64,000 bases of DNA from contig NZ_SOCE01000002.1 of assembly GCF_004365175.1 (NCBI RefSeq), positions 186,001-250,000 of the forward strand, written 5' to 3'. Positions within the stretch are counted from its first letter, which is position 1, and each line of letters starts with the position of its first letter. The DNA is from Kribbella voronezhensis. GTDB taxonomy: Bacteria; Actinomycetota; Actinomycetes; Propionibacteriales; Kribbellaceae. The translations under genes were made by a program, and so were the position numbers. The notes beneath the pieces were generated by a model. It made no database searches. It was not told the origin of the DNA and was given only the letters and a program-made list of their open reading frames with translations. Shown one piece after another: positions 16,691 through 24,599 of this stretch.

Positions 16691-17527
16691 TCAGCCCCCT
16701 CGTTTGGCGAACGACTGCGGCGGGCCGAAGAGAACGCCGTACTCGGGATTCCTCTTGACGAAGTGGCGCACGACGGCGCAGTAGTTCGACACAGTGAGCG
16801 ATTTCGTGCGCAGGTCGTCGAGGGCGTGCCGGATGAGCACCCAGGAGAATCCCTGTCCGCGGTAGGTCTGGTCGATGACGGTGTGCGTGATCGACAGGTG
16901 CGAGCCGATCAAGTGATAGACGAGGATGCCGGCTCGCTGTCCGTCGACGAGGAGTTCGTAGTACTCGTCGTCCGCGTGGTGGGTCACTGTGACTGCGGGC
17001 TTCTCAGATGCGCCGGCGCCGACCGCTTGAACAGCTGCGTGTGAGGCCGCCTTGTCAGCAACCGCGGAGTCTGTGCCGTCGATGGTCAGGAGGTCGGCCA
17101 ACGGAGCCGTCCAGCCTGCGCCGAAGGCCTCAGTGGGAAGACTGGCGTGCCAGGTGAGGCCCGACCCGGCCTGATTGCGAAAATGGAGAGTGACGTGCCA
17201 GATGCCTTCGGTGTCGTCGAACCCGCCGGCTGTCCGTAGCTGCACACGCACACTGGCTGGAAGCGAGTTGAGCATCAGTGGGTGTGTTCGCAGCGGCAGG
17301 ATCACCTGGTTGTCCACTGGCCGCATGCCCTCCAAATCGTCCGTCTCTGTACTGCTCCAGGCGACGACCACGACTTCCGTGTCGGTGTCGCCGAAGAGGC
17401 CCGCGGTGATGCTGAAGTCGATCGGCTGATCGAACGCGGCGGCCTGCCCGGCGGAACCGGCCGCTGTCAGCTCGCCGCCGACGAGGTAGAAGCCAGTACC
17501 GTCGGGCCGACGGGCGTGTTCAGTCAT
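16691..17527 (-). CDS. Two-domain protein with C-terminal YjdJ-type acetyltransferase
   Basis: The 278-residue protein has an unrecognised beta-rich N-terminal domain (to about residue 180) and a short GNAT domain at the end, with the acetyl-CoA loop Y-R-G-Q-G-F-S and the C-terminal N-Y-C-A-V-V-R-H-F typical of YjdJ/NATD1-like small acetyltransferases. The second ATG, six bases after AGGAG, is the start. It is divergent from another acetyltransferase gene. Substrate unknown. Confidence 0.75.
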   Translation of the reverse strand: MTEHARRPDGTGFYLVGGELTAAGSAGQAAAFDQPIDFSITAGLFGDTDTEVVVVAWSSTETDDLEGMRPVDNQVILPLRTHPLMLNSLPASVRVQLRTAGGFDDTEGIWHVTLHFRNQAGSGLTWHASLPTEAFGAGWTAPLADLLTIDGTDSAVADKAASHAAVQAVGAGASEKPAVTVTHHADDEYYELLVDGQRAGILVYHLIGSHLSITHTVIDQTYRGQGFSWVLIRHALDDLRTKSLTVSNYCAVVRHFVKRNPEYGVLFGPPQSFAKRGG

Positions 17528-17615
17528 TGCCATCTCCTGTTGCCGGTCACTTGTTGCCGGTCTCCCAATCCACCGTGACACCGGGGGCGGCGGTGCCTGA
17601 TCACGATCCGAGAGT

Positions 17616-17629
17616 GGACTATATCGTCC
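17616..17629. promoter_or_regulatory. GGACTATATCGTCC element between two acetyltransferase genes
   Basis: This 14-base element is imperfectly palindromic and matches the element upstream of the sigma fusion at 12 of 14 positions. It lies in the divergent promoter region between the YjdJ-fusion gene and the RimJ-type acetyltransferase gene, about 90-100 bases from each start. Confidence 0.35.
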
Positions 17630-17730
17630 ATTAAAGAGCATAATCTATCGGCGGGTGGTGCGGCAGCTGCAGCCGAGTGGACCAGATCGACCTCTTCGGC
17701 CAGCTGATTTCGATCGACAGGATGGTGACA

Positions 17731-18294
17731 ATGGCGGTGATCACCGACAGCGACCGGCTGGTCGTCCGGGAGTGGACCGAGGCCGACGCAGGCGACGCCT
17801 TGGGGATCTTCGGGTCCATCGAAGTGGCGCGCTGGCTGGCGCCCGCGATGGGCCAGGTACCGAACAAGGCGACCATGCGCCTGGTGCTGCGCGCCTGGAT
17901 CGACGCAGGCAAGAGCCTCGTACCGCCAGCCGGGCGCTGGGCTGTGGTGAACAAGGCGGACGGCGAGGTGATTGGCGGTCTGGTACTCAGCTTGCTGCCG
18001 CCGTACGAGGAAGACTTCGAGATCGGCTGGCAACTCAAACCCGCGGCGTGGGGACACGGATTCGCGACGGAGGCGAGCCACGCCCTGATGCGATGGGCCT
18101 TCGCGACCGGCACGATCGACGAGTTGTACGCGGTCGCTCGACCTCAGAACCTTCGCGCCTGCGCCACCGCGCGCCGACTCGGCATGGAGTGGGTCGGCGA
18201 GACCGAGAAGTACTACGGCCTGGCCATGCAGGTCTATCGCATCCGAGCAGCCGAACTCGACGCTGCTCCGCTCTCGAGAGTGAGCAATTCGTGA
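17731..18294 (+). CDS. GNAT acetyltransferase (RimJ/RimL type)
   Basis: The 187-residue protein has the RimJ-like opening S-D-R-L-V-V-R-E-W-T, a central beta strand E-I-G-W-Q-L, the acetyl-CoA loop W-G-H-G-F-A-T-E-A and N-L-R-A-C-A-T-A-R-R-L-G-M. Such enzymes acetylate N-terminal or small-molecule amines. The ATG nine bases after AGGA is used; an in-frame ATG three codons upstream overlaps the ribosome-binding site. It diverges from the two-domain acetyltransferase gene. Confidence 0.85.
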   Translation: MAVITDSDRLVVREWTEADAGDALGIFGSIEVARWLAPAMGQVPNKATMRLVLRAWIDAGKSLVPPAGRWAVVNKADGEVIGGLVLSLLPPYEEDFEIGWQLKPAAWGHGFATEASHALMRWAFATGTIDELYAVARPQNLRACATARRLGMEWVGETEKYYGLAMQVYRIRAAELDAAPLSRVSNS

Positions 18295-18355
18295 ACGTCA
18301 GCATGCGCGAGCGTCCGGGTGTTCAGGTCGTCTGGTGAGCACGGCCCCGGCAGCC

Positions 18356-18724
18356 TCAGTCGGTCGACTGCTGCTGTGCCGCCTCGGCGGTGGCGCGATC
18401 GGGGTAGCCGGGGTGCCGCGTGTCGATCAGATCGGCGTACGTCGACGTACGCGAGAGAAACTCCGCCACAAAGGGACAGATAGCGGTGATCGTGCCCTCG
18501 CGGGTGCGGATCTCGTCGAGTACTCGCCGCACCATCGCGCCTGCGACGCCCTGGTGTTGATGACTCGGCTCGACTTCGGTGTGTCGTAGGGCGTACCGGT
18601 TGGGTCTCAGGCGCGTGTAGTAGAGCCAGCCGACAAGGTCTTCGTCGCGATGGAGTTCGAAGCGACCTTGATCGGTGTTGTCGACCAGCTCCTCGGCTGC
18701 CGACCCGTGTTCTTCCTTGCTCAT
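18356..18724 (-). CDS. YjdJ-type small GNAT acetyltransferase
   Basis: The 122-residue protein consists of the short GNAT fold: G-W-L-Y-Y-T-R-L, R-H-T-E-V-E-P, the acetyl-CoA loop H-Q-H-Q-G-V-A-G-A-M and I-C-P-F-V-A-E-F-L. GGAGGAG lies five bases before the ATG. It is the second of three proteins with this small domain between 16.7 and 21 kb. Family members are poorly characterised. Confidence 0.85.
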   Translation of the reverse strand: MSKEEHGSAAEELVDNTDQGRFELHRDEDLVGWLYYTRLRPNRYALRHTEVEPSHQHQGVAGAMVRRVLDEIRTREGTITAICPFVAEFLSRTSTYADLIDTRHPGYPDRATAEAAQQQSTD

Positions 18725-19077
18725 CGAATCTCCTCCAGTGGGTGAGTGTCGATCCGTTCGCGGCGTCTTACCGACGGCGTGATCAGGGACTGGTACGCCG
18801 GCGGAGAATCTCGTTGCCCTGCGCATCGATCCGACCCAGTGTGCGGGGCCCGCCGGACAAGTTCACCGGCCTCGGTAAGACCGCGCGGCCTGTCGACACT
18901 GACTATTCGGGCGATGACGCCGGGCACCGTCCGACCCGTCGGCGATCTCGTTGGTCAGAAGCGTAACGGCATCTGGGGCTGCGTAGCAGCCGGTGCGATC
19001 GCTGCGGGCACCTGAGCCCCGCGCGCGGCTTCTGGTCGCGACACCACAGACAAGCTCGATTTGAAGGGAAGTACGTG
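18725..19077. other. Non-coding region between divergent acetyltransferase and SDR genes
   Basis: About 350 bases without a convincing gene. A short open frame on the plus strand crosses most of it but has no ribosome-binding site and an amino-acid mix unlike its neighbours. It must contain promoters for both flanking genes. No clear palindrome was found. Confidence 0.5.
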
Positions 19078-19848
19078 ATGACCGGGAACTTCGACGGACG
19101 CAAACTTGTAGTGATCGGCGGAAGCAGCGGCATGGGCCGTCAGACTGCCGCGGACATCGTCGGGCTGGGCGCCAGCGCCGTGATCGTCGGCCGCAACCAG
19201 GCCAAGGTGGACGAGACTGTCGCTGAGCTCGGTGAAGGCAGGGCGTGGGGAATCACCGCGGACCTGGCCGACCGGAACCAGGTCGAAGAGGTCCAGAAGC
19301 GTCTCGCGGCGGATCATTCGGACGCGACCCTGCTGGTGAACGCGGCCGGGTTCTTCATCCCGAGGGGATTTCTCGACTACCAAGGCGCGGACTACGACGC
19401 CTACCTCGAACTCAGCCGCGCGATCTTCTTCCTGACCCAGACCGTGGTCCGGGGCATGAAGGAGGCAGGACACGGTGGTGCGATCGTCAACATCGGCTCG
19501 ATGTGGGCGCACCAGGCAATCGCGGCAACTCCCGCGACTGGATACTCGATGGCGAAGGCGGGGCTGCACGCCTTGACGCACAACCTGGCGATGGAGCTCG
19601 CAGGCGACGGCATCCGGGTGAACGCAGTTGCGCCCGCGGTGGTGGCCACGCCGCTCTACGAGGGCTTCATCCCGAAGGACCAGCTCGAGCAAGCGATCCA
19701 GGAGTTCAACCCGTTCCATCCGCTGGGCCGGGTGGGCACCGCCGGCGACATCGCGTCGGCGATCACCTTCCTGCTGTCCGAGCAAGCGAGCTGGATCACC
19801 GGCGCGATCCTGAACGTGGACGGCGGAGTGATGGCCGGGCGCAGCTGA
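19078..19848 (+). CDS. SDR-family oxidoreductase
   Basis: The 256-residue enzyme has an intact Rossmann start G-G-S-S-G-M-G-R, the N-A-A-G block, catalytic Ser in N-I-G-S-M and the Y-S-M-A-K catalytic pair, ending in a typical I-L-N-V-D-G-G. It should reduce or oxidise a carbonyl/alcohol with NAD(P). AAGGGAA precedes the ATG; a GTG immediately upstream is also possible. A strong inverted repeat follows the stop. It contrasts with the degenerate SDR 4 kb upstream. Confidence 0.9.
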   Translation: MTGNFDGRKLVVIGGSSGMGRQTAADIVGLGASAVIVGRNQAKVDETVAELGEGRAWGITADLADRNQVEEVQKRLAADHSDATLLVNAAGFFIPRGFLDYQGADYDAYLELSRAIFFLTQTVVRGMKEAGHGGAIVNIGSMWAHQAIAATPATGYSMAKAGLHALTHNLAMELAGDGIRVNAVAPAVVATPLYEGFIPKDQLEQAIQEFNPFHPLGRVGTAGDIASAITFLLSEQASWITGAILNVDGGVMAGRS

Positions 19849-19868
19849 TCAGGAACCGTCCGGACCGA

Positions 19869-19909
19869 GTCGCCGCGGGCGCAAGGTAAGAGTCGCGCGC
19901 CGCGGCGAC
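19869..19909. terminator. Inverted repeat after the SDR gene
   Basis: GTCGCCGCGG and CCGCGGCGAC form a perfect ten-base-pair stem, with further GC pairs inside the loop, 21 bases after the SDR stop. No T-tract follows. It probably ends the SDR transcript before the hemerythrin-fusion gene. Confidence 0.5.
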
Positions 19910-19958
19910 ACCAGGAAAGTGCGCTGCGAAATCCCGAACCCGTAAGGGGGCCTGCGCT

Positions 19959-20963
19959 GTGAAGATCCTCCTGGACGACCAGGCAGCACGGATCAGAATC
20001 GTCGAGAACCCTGAGCTCGGCTACTACGAGCTGCGGCTCGATCAGGAGATTGCCGGCACTCTCGACTATCGAGATGTGGACGATCGACGGGTCTTCGGAC
20101 TCACTGAGATTCGATCGGACCTTCGCGGTCGGGGACTCGCAACGCTCCTGATCCGGACCGTATTCGATGACCTGGACACACGCGGCGCGCAGGTCACCAA
20201 CTACTGCCCGGCCATCGACCGCTACCTCAGGAAGCATCCGGAGCATCGTCGCCTGATCGACTCCGTACAACCAGGGATGTCCGACCGGAACGCGTTGGCG
20301 CGAGCCGGGACCTCGGACTCACGTCTCGACGCGGCGCTGCGCTCCGAACATGCGCGGCTGCACGACCTGGCCGCGGTGCCGCGGAGCAACCTGTCTGCTC
20401 CGCATCACCGTCGGCACGGCGCGGACATGTTCACGGCGTACGCCGCTCAGCACCTCGCCGCATCGGCCGAGGTGCTGTTGCACCAGGCAAGGAACTGGCC
20501 GTCGGACGAGGTCTCAGGGTATCTGGGCAACCTGAGAAGGCTCGAGCAGTCACTGCGTGTCCTGAAAGGCCGTCAGTACGGCGACAAGCGCTATCTGGAC
20601 CTAGGACACGACGAGGTGTGGGCCGTGATCGATCGGCTGCTCGCGGAACACGAGCAACTCGAGAGCATGGTCGCCGTCCGAATCGCGGCGGACTCCGATC
20701 GGGATGCACTCGCCGTCCTCGCCGAGGACCTGCTGACCTCACAGGACAACTCACCGACGCGTACGCATCCCAACTCGCCACACGTCGGCGTTCCGGGCCG
20801 AATCGCCCGCCGAATGTGGCGCTTCGCCGACAGCACCGCGGACGACCTCGAAGGCCGGGTCGTTCCGGCACGCTATCGGCGGCACCCCAAGCACGACTCT
20901 GCGTTCTCCCACTACCTGCGCGGCAGCCAGATCGATGACGAGGCGGCAGATGAGCGGCTGTAG
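19959..20963 (+). CDS. YjdJ-type acetyltransferase fused to a helical hemerythrin-like domain
   Basis: Residues 1-105 form a small GNAT domain (acetyl-CoA loop L-R-G-R-G-L-A, then N-Y-C-P-A-I). Residues about 125-290 are helical with spaced histidines (E-H-A-R-L-H-D-L, H-H-R-R-H-G, A-A-Q-H-L, E-H-E-Q-L), resembling cation-binding or hemerythrin-like bundles. A basic tail follows. AAGGGGG precedes the GTG. The combination suggests a stress-related or metal-sensing acetyltransferase; the metal assignment is inference because not every canonical ligand can be placed. Confidence 0.65.
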   Translation: MKILLDDQAARIRIVENPELGYYELRLDQEIAGTLDYRDVDDRRVFGLTEIRSDLRGRGLATLLIRTVFDDLDTRGAQVTNYCPAIDRYLRKHPEHRRLIDSVQPGMSDRNALARAGTSDSRLDAALRSEHARLHDLAAVPRSNLSAPHHRRHGADMFTAYAAQHLAASAEVLLHQARNWPSDEVSGYLGNLRRLEQSLRVLKGRQYGDKRYLDLGHDEVWAVIDRLLAEHEQLESMVAVRIAADSDRDALAVLAEDLLTSQDNSPTRTHPNSPHVGVPGRIARRMWRFADSTADDLEGRVVPARYRRHPKHDSAFSHYLRGSQIDDEAADERL

Positions 20964-21462
20964 GCCTATGACGGCGTCGGTGCGCAGCTAGCCGCGATCA
21001 GCGATCGTCACGTTTGCCACGAGGCCATGCCAAATGTTTGCTCTCCGCGGCAGAGCGAGAGACAACGCACTCTCGCTGGCAGTGGTGCAAGGCAGAAGGT
21101 GGCGATCACATACCGGGCCGGCTTCATCGATCTTGCCGATATCGCCGTCAGTCGCGGCGATCTTGTAACCGACCAGGTCGGCACCCTCGACATATCCGGT
21201 GTCCTCCCGATACCTCCACGCGTCGAACGACTCATATGGCGTAGTGGCGATAGCTTTTACTGGCGGTGCGTTGCTATTGGATGCCGTTGTCAGTGAAGTG
21301 CTCCCAAGGTCGGGGCCTCGGCGGCAGCGAGTAGATCGGGGGCGTGCCGACTGCTTGGGAAGACTTCAGGCGAGTTCGAATAGCCTTGTTGGCAAGGCGT
21401 TTGCGGAATTCTTGCTGTGAGGATGGTGGAGTGCTCGGCGACGGGGGGGGCGAGTGCCTTCT
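20964..21462. other. Non-coding region, about 500 bases, somewhat lower in GC
   Basis: No gene here is convincing. An 89-codon frame at 21027-21296 has no good ribosome-binding site and no family resemblance. The stretch has more A and T than its neighbours and ends with a run of eight G (21443-21450) just downstream of the oxidoreductase stop. It could be a decayed gene or an insertion scar. Confidence 0.4.
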
Positions 21463-22404
21463 CTAGTCGAGGGTGGCGTTGGGGGTGACGAAGACGATCT
21501 TGCCGTTGATCGGGGCGGTGGCGGCTTCGGTGTGCACCTGTGCCAGTCCGGCCAGCGGCACTCGCCGGGTCGGGCCGAGGTGCAGCTTGCCGGCGTCGAG
21601 GAGGGTCACCAGTTGGGCGAGCTGTTCGGCATCGGGGCGGAAGAAAAGATTGATTCCCCGTACGCCGCGGGCCTCGTCGGACGCAGCGGGCATCCACACG
21701 GTGGTGTTGACCAGAACGCCGCCGTCGCGGATCACGGCGGCCAGGGCGGCCATCTGCTCCGGGGCGAGCGGGGCGAAATTGAGCACGACGTCGACCGGCT
21801 CGGACAGCTCCGGGATCCCGGGACCGTGGATCTCGTCGGCGCCGGCCAGCTTCGCCTGCTCGGAGCTGTGCGGGCCGGTGGTGGCGATCACGTATGCGCC
21901 GGTGTTCTTGGCCAGCTGCACCGCGTAGCCACCGACGACGCCGCCCGCGCCGTTGACCAGCACCCGCTGGCCGGTGGTCAGCTTCGCGTGGTCGAACAGC
22001 GCCTGCCACGCGGTGAGGCCGACGAGCGGTAGTCCGGCGGCGTCCACCAGCGGGACGCTCGTGGGGGCCGCCGTCAGAAGCTGGGCGGGAGCGACGACGT
22101 ACTCCGCGGCCGCGCCGGTGCTGGTCAGCGGCAGGGCGCCGATCACCCGGTCCCCGATGTCGAAGCCGGTCACGTCCTCGCCGAGCGCGTCGACCGTGCC
22201 CGCGATGTCGAGGCCGGGGGTGTGCGGCAGCCGGATCGGGATGGGGCCCTGCATGACACCGGCGCGGATGTTGCCCTCGACCGGGTTGAACGACGTCGCC
22301 GCCACCCGGATCCGGATCTCGCCGACGTCGGGCGCCGGCTGGTCCACGTCTTCGTAGCGCAGGACCTCGGGGGTGCCGTACTCGTGGAAACGTACTGCCT
22401 TCAT
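21463..22404 (-). CDS. NADP-dependent quinone oxidoreductase-like enzyme (MDR superfamily)
   Basis: The 313-residue protein has P-G-L-D-I-A-G-T-V in the GroES-like domain, S-F-N-P-V-E-G-N early, and V-N-G-A-G-G-V-V-G-G-Y in the Rossmann domain, with no zinc ligands. This is the zeta-crystallin/quinone oxidoreductase pattern. The only other oxidoreductase of this type nearby is at 5.6-6.5 kb. A palindromic operator candidate lies 29 bases upstream of its start, indicating regulated expression, perhaps by one of the MarR/HxlR proteins nearby. Confidence 0.87.
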   Translation of the reverse strand: MKAVRFHEYGTPEVLRYEDVDQPAPDVGEIRIRVAATSFNPVEGNIRAGVMQGPIPIRLPHTPGLDIAGTVDALGEDVTGFDIGDRVIGALPLTSTGAAAEYVVAPAQLLTAAPTSVPLVDAAGLPLVGLTAWQALFDHAKLTTGQRVLVNGAGGVVGGYAVQLAKNTGAYVIATTGPHSSEQAKLAGADEIHGPGIPELSEPVDVVLNFAPLAPEQMAALAAVIRDGGVLVNTTVWMPAASDEARGVRGINLFFRPDAEQLAQLVTLLDAGKLHLGPTRRVPLAGLAQVHTEAATAPINGKIVFVTPNATLD

Positions 22405-22746
22405 GACGGGCCTCGTCTTTCTGATGTCGTCGTGCTTCGATTCCGAAGCATTTTTGGCATGGCAAGCTCCGAAACCGAAGCAAGTGGGGTTTGGCGGTGA
22501 CAGCCGGCTCAGCCGGGATTGCTGCCGGCCGGTAGCTGCTCAACGATGAATTCGAGGACCGGGCTTGCTCGGTGAACGGGTCGGCCGGGTGCCACTCCGT
22601 CATGGCGCTGCTGGAGAGAGTGCGCCACTGTTTCCCGATCCACGGTGCTCACCGCCTTCCCGGTTCGACCACTCAAGCGTGGCGCAGAACGGGAAGCGGG
22701 TGAATGCTCTCGTCATCCACGGTATGACAGACCATGGATAAGGGAG
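22405..22746. other. Non-coding region upstream of the oxidoreductase gene
   Basis: About 340 bases between the oxidoreductase start and the stop of the MmyB-type regulator gene; both genes lie on the minus strand. It holds the TGCTTCG/CGAAGCA palindrome near the oxidoreductase and a second C-C-G-A-A-G-C-A copy 32 bases further upstream. The rest shows no gene-like frame. Confidence 0.5.
22433..22450. promoter_or_regulatory. Palindromic operator candidate TGCTTCG-N4-CGAAGCA
   Basis: TGCTTCG and CGAAGCA are perfect seven-base inverted repeats separated by ATTC, 29 bases upstream of the oxidoreductase start. The half-site C-C-G-A-A-G-C-A recurs at 22475-22482. The core TTCG...CGAA resembles the sites between the HxlR and decarboxylase genes 2 kb away, but with a four-base rather than five-base spacer. 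Confidence 0.55.
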
Positions 22747-23580
22747 TCACGCCTCGTCCCCGGCCAGGGTGACCAGTCGCCGGAGCTTCGCCTCACTCGG
22801 TGATCCGGGTTCGGCCATGAAGACCAGCAGATCCTGGCCCTCGTCGGGATCCACCAGCCGCCGGCTGTACAACTCCAACTCGCCCAGTTCCGGGTGCCGG
22901 TAGCGTTTGAGCTCGTGGTGATGGGTGACGTCCACCTCGTGCCGTCGCCAGACCTCGGCGAACTCGGGGCTGATCGCCAGCAGGGCATCGACGATCTCTC
23001 CTGCGGTGCCCGCCGGATCGGTCGTGTACGCCGCCCGCAGGTCCACGGTGAAGACCCGGCCGCGTACGACATGGTCCTCGGGTGGATAGATGGCTCGCTG
23101 GGCCGGGTCGGTGAACCAGCGATAGGCCAGGTAGCGCGACAGGCCGTCGAAACGGGTGTAGTCACCGAACAGGGCCACCGCCGCAGGGTTCTGCAGCAAT
23201 GCCTCGCCGAACCGGGAGAACACGATCGCGGGCGTGTCCGAGAGCTGCTCTGCGATGGTCCTGATGGCCAGGCTGACCCGGTCGTCCGGCGGGGTACGCC
23301 GTGGAGCCGCGTGCCCGCCGAGGGCGAACAGGTGCTCCCGCTCACTCGGGCTGAGCCGCAAGGCCCGGGCCACTGCGGCCAGCATCTGCTCGGACGGCAT
23401 CGGTCCACGCTTCTGCTCGAGTCGGCTGTAGTAGTCGGCCGACATGCCGGCCAGCACCGCGACCTCCTCGCGCCGCAGCCCACCGGTACGACGCCGGGCG
23501 CCTCGCGGCAGTCCCACCTCCTCCGGCTGCAGTGCTTCCCGGCGAGCTCGGAGAAAGTCCGCCAGCAACGCACGATCCAT
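22747..23580 (-). CDS. XRE-type regulator with MmyB-like ligand domain
   Basis: The 277-residue protein has an N-terminal helix-turn-helix with R-T-G-G-L-R-R-E-E-V-A-V-L-A-G-M-S and Y-Y-S-R-L-E-Q, followed by the MmyB-like PAS-type domain containing N-P-A-A-V-A-L-F-G-D. Family members bind fatty-acid-like ligands and usually repress a neighbouring SDR or MDR gene. It is on the same strand as the quinone oxidoreductase downstream, which it may control. Confidence 0.88.
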   Translation of the reverse strand: MDRALLADFLRARREALQPEEVGLPRGARRRTGGLRREEVAVLAGMSADYYSRLEQKRGPMPSEQMLAAVARALRLSPSEREHLFALGGHAAPRRTPPDDRVSLAIRTIAEQLSDTPAIVFSRFGEALLQNPAAVALFGDYTRFDGLSRYLAYRWFTDPAQRAIYPPEDHVVRGRVFTVDLRAAYTTDPAGTAGEIVDALLAISPEFAEVWRRHEVDVTHHHELKRYRHPELGELELYSRRLVDPDEGQDLLVFMAEPGSPSEAKLRRLVTLAGDEA

Positions 23581-23594
23581 CGCTCCGGCCCGCC

Positions 23595-24101
23595 TCAGCC
23601 GGTCCGGTTGCGCCGCGCGCGAGGCTTGGCGGAACGAGGGGGAGCGGCGCGCATGTGGTCACGGGCCCGGCCCAGAACCTTGTGGAGGACGATGACGTCG
23701 TCGCTGGTCAACTGTTCGAACAACAGCTGCCGGACGCGGTCGACATGGCCCGGGAGCACCTGGGCGACCAGGTCACGGCCGGCGTCCGTGACCGCCACCA
23801 TGACACTGCGCTCGTCGTCCGGGGACGGCGAACGGGTGATCAGGCCACGCTGGTCCAGCAAGCGCGCCTGATAGGTCAGCCCGCTCCGGCTGTACACGAC
23901 GCCGTCGGCCAGATCGGTCATCCGCAGCTTGCCCCCGGGCGCGTCGACGAGCCGGGCGAGGACCTGAAACTGCACGTAGCTGAGGTCTCCGTCGATGCGC
24001 AGGTGCTCCGCCACGGCGTACTGAAGAAGGCTGCTGACCTCCGCCAGAGCGAAGTACGCACCAAGCTGCTTCTCGCTCAGGCCTGGCGAGGCTTTCCTCA
24101 T
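23595..24101 (-). CDS. MarR-family transcriptional regulator
   Basis: The 168-residue protein has the winged helix-turn-helix with L-R-M-T-D-L-A-D-G-V-V-Y-S-R-S-G-L-T and the wing S-P-D-D-E-R-S, ending in a basic tail. It is the upstream neighbour of the MmyB-type regulator gene on the same strand, 14 bases apart. A palindromic candidate site lies 18 bases upstream of its start, consistent with autoregulation. Confidence 0.88.
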   Translation of the reverse strand: MRKASPGLSEKQLGAYFALAEVSSLLQYAVAEHLRIDGDLSYVQFQVLARLVDAPGGKLRMTDLADGVVYSRSGLTYQARLLDQRGLITRSPSPDDERSVMVAVTDAGRDLVAQVLPGHVDRVRQLLFEQLTSDDVIVLHKVLGRARDHMRAAPPRSAKPRARRNRTG

Positions 24102-24118
24102 CCCGCGATCGTACCTGC

Positions 24119-24132
24119 TTTGAATTCGAAGT
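24119..24132. promoter_or_regulatory. Candidate MarR operator CTTTGAATTCGAAG
   Basis: A 14-base near-perfect palindrome centred on GAATTC (one mismatched pair) lies just upstream of the MarR start, where an autoregulatory site would be. It is AT-rich compared with the surroundings. Confidence 0.4.
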
Positions 24133-24172
24133 TATCCACACGAAAGCGTCCCGCCCACCGCCGGCCGCACCT

Positions 24173-24517
24173 TTATGCCTCCGCAGGATTCTGATCTTGC
24201 GTCTGCGCCCAGGTGTTCGCCCATTCGTTGAGCGGTTGGAGGGCGTGACTGAGCGCTTCCCCCAGGGGAGTGAGCTCGTAGCCGTCGGTTGAGGGGGCGA
24301 TGATCCCGCCGGCCGTGAGTTCGCGAAGCCGCTGGTAGAGGACGCTGGACGACATTCCTTCACACTGGGCCAGCAGCGCGCGGGCGCCGAGCGGCCCTGT
24401 CCGCAGCTCCCAGAGAATGCGCAGCGCCCACCGGCGGCCGAAGAGGTCCATCGCGGCCATGATCGGAAGGCCGGTCGTCGAGCCACGAACCGGTCTTCCT
24501 GGGCGCGGTGTCGGCAT
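24173..24517 (-). CDS. HxlR-family transcriptional regulator
   Basis: The 114-residue protein is a HxlR winged helix: F-G-R-R-W-A-L-R-I-L-W-E-L, then M-S-S-S-V-L-Y-Q-R-L-R-E-L and Y-E-L-T-P-L-G-E-A-L. Such regulators respond to formaldehyde, quinones or reactive electrophiles. It is divergent from the carboxymuconolactone decarboxylase-like gene, and two identical operator candidates lie in the 82-base gap between them. Confidence 0.9.
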   Translation of the reverse strand: MPTPRPGRPVRGSTTGLPIMAAMDLFGRRWALRILWELRTGPLGARALLAQCEGMSSSVLYQRLRELTAGGIIAPSTDGYELTPLGEALSHALQPLNEWANTWAQTQDQNPAEA

Positions 24518-24529
24518 GACCCTCCTTGC

Positions 24530-24546
24530 GTTTCGTTATTCGAAAC
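24530..24546. promoter_or_regulatory. HxlR operator candidate 1: GTTTCG-N5-CGAAAC
   Basis: A perfect six-base inverted repeat with a five-base spacer lies 13 bases from the HxlR start. It has the same form as the second site 33 bases away, which is about three helical turns, so two dimers could bind on the same face. Confidence 0.6.
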
Positions 24547-24562
24547 ACTAGCATCTCTACGT

Positions 24563-24579
24563 GTTTCGAATTCCGAAAC
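24563..24579. promoter_or_regulatory. HxlR operator candidate 2: GTTTCG-N5-CGAAAC
   Basis: The second copy has identical half-sites and lies 21 bases from the decarboxylase start. The outer halves of the two sites also form a perfect ten-base repeat (TTCGAAACAC with GTGTTTCGAA). The arrangement suggests that HxlR controls both genes. Confidence 0.6.
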
Positions 24580-24599
24580 AACCTCGACGGGAGGCGCCG

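Noticed and set aside
18746..19015. 89-codon frame between acetyltransferase and SDR genes
   Set aside because: No ribosome-binding site and an amino-acid mix unlike real proteins in this window.
21372..21381. GAGTTCGAAT, resembling a tRNA T-loop
   Set aside because: No matching acceptor, D or anticodon stems can be drawn around it.
21290..22603. Long minus-strand frame overlapping the quinone oxidoreductase gene
   Set aside because: It is out of frame with the recognised enzyme, rich in Arg and Pro, and has no family motif.
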